A DNA stretch of 18,138 nt, from positions 1 through 18,138 of the forward strand of contig JANRKG010000315.1 in the NCBI GenBank assembly GCA_033763635.1. Direction: 5' to 3'. Under the pieces are notes generated by a model. It was given only the letters and a program-made list of their open reading frames with translations. It was not told where the DNA came from and did not search any database. Of the stretch, positions 14,001 to 18,138 are shown piece by piece. This DNA comes from JANRKG01 sp033763635 (GTDB lineage Bacteria > Cyanobacteriota > Cyanobacteriia > GCF-001939115). The translations under genes and the position numbers were made by a program. The stretch's first letter is position 1. Each line of letters opens with the position of its first letter.

Positions 14001-14262
14001 TCAGTTCACGATAGCGATCGCGCGACCAGGGATAACGCCCCATCTGGGAAATGCTGCGTTCATCGATCGCCACCACGACAATTCGTTCATCCCAGGGAAT
14101 TGATCCCCGCAGGAGAAAGAGGGCATTGTAGGCCAACTTCTCTAAGGGGCGATCGAGACCCCCTTTCAGGAGAACGGTTACAACTATCGCCGCGACGATA
14201 CCGGGTAGCCAGCGCCACCCTGAAACCGCAACCCATCGCTGCATGATGCTATGCAGAGCCAT
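11047..14262 (-). CDS. CHASE2 hybrid histidine kinase with two receivers and an HPt domain
   Basis: A large membrane sensor with an internal phosphorelay. Numbering is from GTG 14268; the ATG at 14262 (residue 3) is a likely start. Order: an N-terminal membrane helix (about 20-36); an extracytoplasmic CHASE2 sensor (40-280) with VVVAIDERSISQMGRYPW; three helices (283-350); a coiled linker (380-428); HisKA with His437 in FLANMSHEIRTPMNAVIG; HATPase with Asn552, DTGIGI (584-589) and GTGLGL (614-619); receiver 1 (671-790); receiver 2 (816-935) with Asp866 in ILMDCQMPRMDG and Lys919; and an HPt domain (975-1065) with His1012 in AHELKGAGG. Receiver 1 is degenerate: the phosphoacceptor position is Asn725 (ILINWQLPDG) and one acidic-pocket residue is Ser677. 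Phosphate would flow His437, Asp866, His1012, then to an unidentified regulator. CHASE2 ligands are unknown. The gene stands alone on its strand. Confidence 0.93.
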   Translation of the reverse strand: MALHSIMQRWVAVSGWRWLPGIVAAIVVTVLLKGGLDRPLEKLAYNALFLLRGSIPWDERIVVVAIDERSISQMGRYPWSRDRYRELIDRLNRAEASVIVLDFLFSEPSPQDRDLAAAIARHGNVVIAQAQTQGVSLLPQVELLKVSNIGHIQKAVEGDGVTRQVNPVIDGIPSLGVTAAASYGIVRDPTFQIPSLDHVLWLNWPGPVKQSQTYSFSKVWAGKVPNDAFRHKIVLVGVTAIGLDTLITPFDFNPPASGVYLHAATIQNLLQQNFLRTLSPLWFAVIVLLGGPGLSWIASHLTIRGKTILLLVLITGWGGAAVLALKLNILFPIAFPLGLFGMTIASLSVGERMRTQWLLHEQIQALWQTYGPSLVTEEESNATTEDNVIRMAALAQQFARSQEKLAQQNAALQLANQKAESAARLKSAFLANMSHEIRTPMNAVIGMTDLLLRTPLNTQQQEFIHIIRDSGSQLLHIINEILDFSKLEAGEMRLECIPFHLEDTIEGIISLFTPQASHLDLVFWMDCEESMMVQGDPMRLQQVLTNLLSNAIKFTSQGSVTVRVRQVAETDISTTLQIAVIDTGIGITLENRQKLFQSFSQVDVSTTRKYGGTGLGLAISKRLVEMMGGTIGLESEEGEGAAFWFTLPFKKQETVSEIAEIPFEFQEHKLLIVDSCPSSRQMLVACAQRWGLAVGSAATGTIALAALHQAAACERPYTIILINWQLPDGQGHEFVKQIQADATIASIQLILMPPTQLEFEERDLPHPLGVHSLNKPIKAAHLLHALQVAIETPLVAPISNASSIATTTVSTSPLQILLAEDNAINQQVALLHLESLGYQAEIAWDGWEVLEKLVHRTYDLILMDCQMPRMDGYETTREIRRQEGTSRHTPIIAMTASVLQEDYDRCMAAGMDAFLAKPFRREELQAILQRWVLSPQPEERVEMPFFPPQPTAHSSKPPIDLEYLHLICEDDRHLEIELLSEFHTSAQALIANLRLAHTNVAFQQIEHCAHELKGAGGSVGATRIYNLAAELEHEGRTQNLYRADLLLDQLQNALEEIQSFLILYRESPSPH

Positions 14263-14308
14263 CACCACGTCTTGCTGTGTTTGTAGAGTTATCCTAGCGT
14301 CAAAGATT

Positions 14309-14324
14309 AAGATCTCGAGATCTT
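14309..14324. promoter_or_regulatory. 16-bp perfect palindrome upstream of the kinase
   Basis: AAGATCTCGAGATCTT is identical on both strands. It begins 47 bp upstream of the kinase ATG (14262) and abuts the next palindrome. Such a dyad in a promoter region is a typical operator shape; the protein is unknown. Confidence 0.55.
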
Positions 14325-14339
14325 CATCAAATTTTGATG
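14325..14339. promoter_or_regulatory. Second palindrome, CATCAAA-N-TTTGATG
   Basis: Seven-base arms match perfectly around one central base. It touches the 16-bp palindrome at 14309-14324 with no gap, so the two together make a 31-bp block of dyad symmetry in front of the kinase. Confidence 0.55.
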
Positions 14340-14441
14340 CAGAAACTCGTGCGACGGGATAGCTTTATGGGAAAGATTGTTTAATCTGGATGGAAGCCTA
14401 ACTGGGTTGTCATTCCTGACTTTAAGTTTTTGAATCTATTT

Positions 14442-14467
14442 AAGTATAAAAAGTAAGTATAAAAAGT
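14442..14467. repeat. Tandem 13-bp duplication AAGTATAAAAAGT
   Basis: Two exact copies at 14442-14454 and 14455-14467. Each contains a TATAAA-like element, so the duplication may double a -10 box in the kinase/glycosyltransferase intergenic region. Confidence 0.75.
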
Positions 14468-14481
14468 AACGATCGCCCATT

Positions 14482-14512
14482 TTTACAACACAATAAATTC
14501 GTTTTTTAGAAT
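14482..14512 (+). promoter_or_regulatory. Possible promoter of the polysaccharide cluster
   Basis: TTTACA (14482-14487) and TAGAAT (14507-14512) are separated by 19 bases, slightly long for a sigma-70-type promoter, 55 bases before the first glycosyltransferase start. Weak by-eye call. Confidence 0.3.
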
Positions 14513-14567
14513 TTAATTTTCCCCCAATCTGTTTTGTTGGACTTTCCCCATCTCCTTTGTCTGGCCT

Positions 14568-15518
14568 ATGCCTGAGCCTCAAATTTCGGCCATTATCTGT
14601 ACTTACAATCGCGATGCTTATTTAGGCGGAGCGATCGATAGCCTTCTCCAACAAGACCTTTCAGATTTCGCGATCGATTTTGAAATTATTGTGGTGGATA
14701 ATGCCTCAACCGATCGCACCCGTTCTGTTGTTGAGGAACGATTGCCCCATCCCCGCCTGAAGTATGTATATGAACCCAAGGTGGGGCTATCGGTTGCCAG
14801 AAATACGGGGGCCAAAGCTGCCGCTGCCCCAATTCTGGCCTATCTGGATGATGATGCGGTTGCGACTCCCCACTGGTTACGAGTGCTACTCACGGCCTAC
14901 CAGGAGAATGAAAAATTAGCGATCGCGGGCGGTAAAGTCAATCTCCTCTGGCCGGATGGAGTCACCTGCCCCCAATGGCTATCCGAGAACCTGTCTGGCA
15001 ACCTGGGATTCTACAATCTGGGAGACTCTCCTGTTTTGATTACCCAACCGGGGTTAACCCCACGCGGCTTGAATTATTCAATTCGACAGACGTTTCTCGA
15101 TCAGGTAGGTGGATTTGATATCAATCTGGGTCGCATCGGTAAAAATTTACTATCTAACGAAGAATTGCAGATGACGGAACGGGCGCTCGAACTGGGCTGG
15201 CAAGTCGCCTATCTTCCCGATGCGTTGGTGGCCCATCATGTGGCTCCTGAGCGAATTGACCCGAATTGGTTTTTGAAGCGGGGTTGGTGGCAGGGAGTCA
15301 GTGAGTGCTATCGCGAACAACTGTCAGGGCGAGCGGGGCCACGTCAATTTTTGAGTGGGGGTGAGCGCTTTGTTCGAGGGCTTTACAAATCTCTTAAATA
15401 CTCCGGAGACCCAGCCTTGAGGTTTGATAATTGGGTGTACGCCTATGGACAAATTGGTTACTTACTGGCTGCCGTGAAGGGGATGGTTTTCACCCCAAAA
15501 GCGTCCCAGCGATCGTGA
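14568..15518 (+). CDS. GT2-family glycosyltransferase
   Basis: A 316-residue GT-A enzyme of family 2. It opens ISAIICTYNRDAYLGGAIDS, with the nucleotide-binding Asp44 in IIVVDNASTDRT, then GLSVARNTGAKAA and the metal-binding acidic triad YLDDDA (Asp94-96). Further on are the acceptor-side features GGFDINLGR and NEELQMTERALE, where the acidic pair is the likely catalytic base, and VAHHVAPER. No strong membrane helix; the C-terminal part (LKYSGD, AYGQIGYLLAAVKGMVF) may bind the membrane surface. It probably transfers a sugar onto a lipid-linked glycan for exopolysaccharide. The sugar and linkage cannot be read from sequence. It leads a three-gene cluster with a second GT2 and an acetyltransferase. 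Confidence 0.88.
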   Translation: MPEPQISAIICTYNRDAYLGGAIDSLLQQDLSDFAIDFEIIVVDNASTDRTRSVVEERLPHPRLKYVYEPKVGLSVARNTGAKAAAAPILAYLDDDAVATPHWLRVLLTAYQENEKLAIAGGKVNLLWPDGVTCPQWLSENLSGNLGFYNLGDSPVLITQPGLTPRGLNYSIRQTFLDQVGGFDINLGRIGKNLLSNEELQMTERALELGWQVAYLPDALVAHHVAPERIDPNWFLKRGWWQGVSECYREQLSGRAGPRQFLSGGERFVRGLYKSLKYSGDPALRFDNWVYAYGQIGYLLAAVKGMVFTPKASQRS

Positions 15519-15633
15519 TAGAGTTTGACCACGACCCATTTCATTCAGTATTAATTTTACTTTTATCTTTCTTCTTTTCTTTCGCTAACATCATTTCGCT
15601 GCCTGTGCTGTGTGCTACAAGAGAATCTGAGCC

Positions 15634-16587
15634 ATGACATCTTCCACTGCCAAGATCCCTGTTTCCGTTCTGATTCCTGCCAAAAACGAAGAGGCCAATC
15701 TACCTGCGTGCCTGACGAGTCTGGCTCCGGCGGATGAAATCTTTGTGGTTGATTCCCAGAGCAGCGATCGTTCCATCGAAATTTGTGAAAGTTATGGGGC
15801 ACAGGTTGTTCAGTTTCACTTTAATGGTCGTTGGCCCAAAAAGAAGAACTGGTCTCTGGACAATCTATCCTTTCGGAATGAGTGGGTTTTAATTGTCGAT
15901 TGTGATGAACGCATTACCCCCGAACTGTGGGATGAAATCGCAACTGCAATTCAAAATCCTGACTTTGATGGATATTACTTGAACCGTCGCGTTTTCTTCT
16001 TAGGGAAATGGATTCGCTATGGCGGTAAGTACCCTGACTGGAACCTGCGCCTCTTCCGGCATCAAAAGGGACGCTACGAAAACCTGAACACGGAAGAGAT
16101 TCGCAATACGGGTGACAACGAGGTGCATGAACATGTTGTGCTTCAGGGCCAGGTCGGCTACTTGAAGGCTGACATGCTCCATGAAGATTTTCGCGATATT
16201 TATCACTGGTTGGAACGACATAACCGCTATTCCAATTGGGAAGCTCGTGTGTATCTGAATTTATTAGAAGGCAAGGACGAAAAAGGGACGATCGGAGCCA
16301 ATTTATTTGGTGATGCCGTTCAGCGCAAACGCTTCTTAAAAACCATCTGGGTTCGTTTGCCGTTTAAGCCCCTGCTGCGCTTCTTGCTGTTCTATGTGTT
16401 CCGGCTAGGCTTCCTGGATGGTCGCGAAGGATATGTGTACGGACGCTTGCTGAGTCAGTATGAGTTTCAGATCGGGGTCAAGCTGTATGAACTCCGGTAC
16501 TGTAATGGTCAACTGAACGTTGCAGCTTCAAAGTCTGCGGCTTCCCCGGCCCCTGCTCCTTCTGTTCCTCAAACCAACCAGTCTTGA
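15634..16587 (+). CDS. GT2-family glycosyltransferase, WaaE-like
   Basis: A 317-residue GT-A enzyme of the branch that includes WaaE/KdtX core glucosyltransferases. It opens PVSVLIPAKNEEANLPACL, has EIFVVDSQSSDRS with the nucleotide-binding Asp40, then the clade motif RWPKKKNWSLDN and the metal motif VLIVDCDERITPEL (Asp89, Asp91). Later come YYLNRRVFFLGKWIRYGG, the LRLFR box, and a conserved HEHV. The C-terminal third (LPFKPLLRFLLFYVFRLGFLDG) is hydrophobic and basic, suiting membrane association. The last 25 residues are a Ser/Ala/Pro tail with no structure. It lies 115 bp after the first glycosyltransferase, across a CT-rich stretch, and 3 bp before the acetyltransferase gene. Confidence 0.88.
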   Translation: MTSSTAKIPVSVLIPAKNEEANLPACLTSLAPADEIFVVDSQSSDRSIEICESYGAQVVQFHFNGRWPKKKNWSLDNLSFRNEWVLIVDCDERITPELWDEIATAIQNPDFDGYYLNRRVFFLGKWIRYGGKYPDWNLRLFRHQKGRYENLNTEEIRNTGDNEVHEHVVLQGQVGYLKADMLHEDFRDIYHWLERHNRYSNWEARVYLNLLEGKDEKGTIGANLFGDAVQRKRFLKTIWVRLPFKPLLRFLLFYVFRLGFLDGREGYVYGRLLSQYEFQIGVKLYELRYCNGQLNVAASKSAASPAPAPSVPQTNQS

Positions 16588-16590
16588 TCC

Positions 16591-17193
16591 ATGTCTCCGG
16601 AATTAAAAACGAATGCCTGGGTAGACCTGAGACGGTATCACCAGACAGGGTACGATCGCGGTCGGCCCGGATGGTATGTGCTGATCTGGTGGTTGGTTCA
16701 ATCGGTGGTCTTTCCCCTGACCCCCCATGCCCTGCATGGCCCCCGATGTTTTTTGTTGCGCCTCTTTGGGGCACGAGTTGGAAAGGGGGTCGTGATTCGC
16801 CCCTCAGCCCGGTTTACCTATCCCTGGAAAGTGGACCTGGGGGATTATTGTTGGGTGGGGGAAGATGCAACCTTCTACAGCCTCGATCGCATTCTGATCG
16901 GTCAACATGCGGTCATTTCCCAACGCTGTTACCTCTGTACCGGGAGTCACGACATTCAAGACCCAGATTTTGGCCTGATTACCAAACCGATCGTCGTGGG
17001 TAACGGAGCCTGGGTTGCGACTGATTGTTTTGTGGGACCGGGGGTGACGATCGGAGCGAATGCTGTGATCGGTGCCCGGAGTAGTGTTTTTAAGGATATG
17101 CCTGCGGGTCACATTTGTTTGGGTAGCCCCTGCCAGCCCCTTCGTCCGCGAGAGATGCGATCGGTTGGGTCCAATCCAAATCCATCCAATTAA
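16591..17193 (+). CDS. WcaF/HpsU-like left-handed beta-helix acetyltransferase
   Basis: A 200-residue hexapeptide-repeat acyltransferase of the WcaF (colanic acid acetyltransferase) type; in filamentous cyanobacteria the equivalent is named HpsU, of hormogonium polysaccharide synthesis. A hydrophobic N-terminal helix (about 29-45) leads to LLRLFGARVGKGVVIRPSARFTYPWKVDLGD, then left-handed helix coils (IGQHAVISQRCYLC, VVGNGAWVATDCFV, GVTIGANAVIGARSSV). The catalytic histidine is His120 in LCTGSHDIQDPDF, and the CoA-side region is SVFKDMPAGHICLGSPCQPLR. It should add acetyl groups to a polysaccharide sugar. Its start is 3 bp after the upstream glycosyltransferase, so the two are co-transcribed; a strong hairpin follows 17 bp after its stop. 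Confidence 0.88.
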   Translation: MSPELKTNAWVDLRRYHQTGYDRGRPGWYVLIWWLVQSVVFPLTPHALHGPRCFLLRLFGARVGKGVVIRPSARFTYPWKVDLGDYCWVGEDATFYSLDRILIGQHAVISQRCYLCTGSHDIQDPDFGLITKPIVVGNGAWVATDCFVGPGVTIGANAVIGARSSVFKDMPAGHICLGSPCQPLRPREMRSVGSNPNPSN

Positions 17194-17210
17194 ACAACCT
17201 CCATCAAATA

Positions 17211-17249
17211 TCCCTGTAAAGACTGCGCCATTTCGCATCTTTACAGGGA
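17211..17249 (+). terminator. Strong terminator hairpin after the polysaccharide cluster
   Basis: TCCCTGTAAAGA (17211-17222) and TCTTTACAGGGA (17238-17249) form a perfect 12-bp stem. Inside, after one bulged base, TGCG (17224-17227) pairs with CGCA (17234-17237) to leave a 6-base loop. Only a short T-run (CTTTTGG) follows. Confidence 0.75.
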
Positions 17250-17277
17250 CTTTTGGTACCGGAGTACCCGATTGCTT

Positions 17278-17497
17278 ATTGCTTAGAGGGTGCATCCCAG
17301 CTTTGTAAGCTTACCCTCAGATCTCATCCCCTCCTGGGAGGGGTGGCCGTAGGCCGGGGTGGGTTAGGGGATTGGGCGATTTGCAGACCCTTTGTAAACT
17401 CCTTTTGCGAAGTCTAAACCCACCCCTACCCCTCCCAGGAGGGGATTAAAGAGGAGTTGGGGAGGATTACAAAGGTGGGATGCTCCCATTGCTTAGA
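17278..17497. mobile_element. MITE-like element with 10-bp flanking direct repeats
   Basis: A 200-bp element, 17288-17487, lies between two copies of ATTGCTTAGA (17278-17287 and 17488-17497). Its 21-bp terminal inverted repeats (17288-17308 and 17467-17487) start GGGTGCATCCCAG and GGGAGCATCCCAC and differ at two positions. Inside are larger inverted arms: a CCCCTCCTGGGAGGGGT stretch on the left (from 17327) is mirrored on the right (near 17427-17444), with a GGCCGTAGGCC insertion only in the left arm. It encodes no transposase, as expected for a miniature element mobilised in trans. The internal arm resembles repeats common in cyanobacterial genomes. Confidence 0.8.
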
Positions 17498-17537
17498 ACA
17501 GGTTGGCAATTTAAAAAGATCGTTCAATGAGCCTTTC

Positions 17538-17565
17538 CCTTCTGCCCTCTGCCTTCTACCTTCTT
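17538..17565. repeat. Short heptamer tandem repeat
   Basis: Four 7-base units, CCTTCTG, CCCTCTG, CCTTCTA and CCTTCTT, lie head to tail just before the DUF3177-like stop codon. Heptameric short tandem repeats (STRR) of this kind are typical of filamentous cyanobacteria. Confidence 0.65.
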
Positions 17566-17567
17566 TA

Positions 17568-18138
17568 CTATTGTTCGATCGCCGATCGTCCCTGGCGACC
17601 CAATTTCACTAACACAAAATAGCTGAAAGCCACGACATAGGCTAACAATCCCAAAAATCCCATCAGACCCAGAAATCGAGGGCTGGTTTTGGGATGAATG
17701 ATTTGCTGGTAGAGCAGGGGAGCATCCAACCAGACCTGACAGAAACGGCTGGCGAGAGCGGGTTGGGAGAAAGAGCATTGCAGGAACGGTAGCAGGGCAA
17801 GCGCTCCCAAACTACTGTAGAGAGTGACGGCCCATCGCCAAGCACTAAATGCAAGCTTCAGAGGGTTACGGGGCTGCTCACGAATTTCTTCATTCAAATC
17901 CACCCAAAACCATAGGCTAATCGGAATTAAAACCTGGGCCAGAAAACCAGACAGAAAACTTAGGGGAATGGACGCAATCAGTAAGTAAAGCGTGATCAGG
18001 AGTAGACTGGCGGTTCTCCAGTAAATCGTCAGGAGCCGCAAAATTGCTTCATTCTGCTGCATCAACGAACCGATTAGCAGCAATAGGGGCAAAATCACGG
18101 TAAACAGCAAGGCTAACCGATAATCCATCCAGACCAGG
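17568..18138 (-). CDS. DUF3177-like membrane protein (partial, 5' end missing)
   Basis: The frame stays open to the window edge: codons before the ATG at 18128 read Leu-Val-Trp, continuing into MDYRLALLFTVILPLLLLIG, so the true start is probably outside. At least 189 residues are present. Hydrophobic helices lie at about 5-22, 36-52, 55-75, 95-117 and 150-172, giving roughly five membrane spans. The soluble loop WVDLNEEIREQPRNPLKLAFSAWRWAV sits between the third and fourth. This matches the cyanobacteria-specific DUF3177 family as remembered; function unknown. It points toward the MITE and heptamer repeats, with no clear terminator of its own. Confidence 0.75.
   Translation of the reverse strand, partial: LVWMDYRLALLFTVILPLLLLIGSLMQQNEAILRLLTIYWRTASLLLITLYLLIASIPLSFLSGFLAQVLIPISLWFWVDLNEEIREQPRNPLKLAFSAWRWAVTLYSSLGALALLPFLQCSFSQPALASRFCQVWLDAPLLYQQIIHPKTSPRFLGLMGFLGLLAYVVAFSYFVLVKLGRQGRSAIEQ

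Noticed and set aside
14014..14941. CGATCG/GCGATCGC sites as regulatory elements
   Set aside because: These octamers are scattered in coding sequence over the whole window, as HIP1 sites are in many cyanobacteria, so they are not specific to any promoter.
17072..17308. + strand frame over the acetyltransferase end and terminator
   Set aside because: Crosses a strong hairpin and the MITE edge and overlaps a clear gene in another frame.

Overview
The window is cyanobacterial chromosome. It carries the Calvin-cycle regulator CP12, the CemA-type proton-extrusion protein PxcA, several cyanobacteria-restricted families (DUF3153-, DUF3177- and DUF3181-like), many CGATCG/GCGATCGC (HIP1-type) octamers scattered through the genes, and interspersed repeats of a kind known from filamentous cyanobacteria. 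A WcaF/HpsU-like acetyltransferase with two glycosyltransferases points to a filamentous, polysaccharide-secreting lineage, but that is inference. No rRNA, tRNA, CRISPR or phage genes were seen.

Layout. 1-873: the C-terminal end of a TrkA/RCK-type cation transport protein, cut by the window edge. 911-1753 (-): thiG, divergent from a secreted protein with a regular eight-cysteine repeat (1889-2398). 2533-3900: pxcA, convergent with cp12 (4113-4334, -) across one bidirectional terminator. 4335-4923: a gene-free stretch with four and a half 16-bp tandem repeats and two large inverted repeats, directly upstream of cp12. 4924-7974: a FIST-domain sensor protein, a LON-domain protein and a DUF3153-like lipoprotein, all on +. 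7954-9362 (-): an Rrf2 regulator followed by cysK, the latter overlapping the lipoprotein gene tail to tail. 9572-10099 (-): a small membrane protein. 10334-11031 (+): two small cyanobacterial proteins. 11047-14262 (-): a CHASE2 hybrid histidine kinase with a full internal phosphorelay. 14568-17193 (+): a three-gene polysaccharide cluster (two GT2 enzymes and an acetyltransferase) ending in a strong hairpin. 17288-17487: a 200-bp MITE-like element flanked by a 10-bp direct repeat. 17568-18138 (-): a DUF3177-like membrane protein running off the window.

How the genes may work together. The most suggestive unit is the rrf2-cysK pair. The regulator lacks the Fe-S cysteines of IscR and ends in Met-Tyr-Tyr-Ile. 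A free C-terminal isoleucine is the known anchor by which serine acetyltransferase, and other partners, enter the CysK active site, so this looks like a cyanobacterial counterpart of the Firmicute CymR-CysK cysteine sensor. Other points for follow-up are the iteron array in front of cp12, the cysteine-repeat secreted protein, the MITE, and the kinase whose first receiver domain has lost its phosphoacceptor aspartate and whose promoter region carries two back-to-back palindromes. Everything here comes from reading the sequence; no database search was run.
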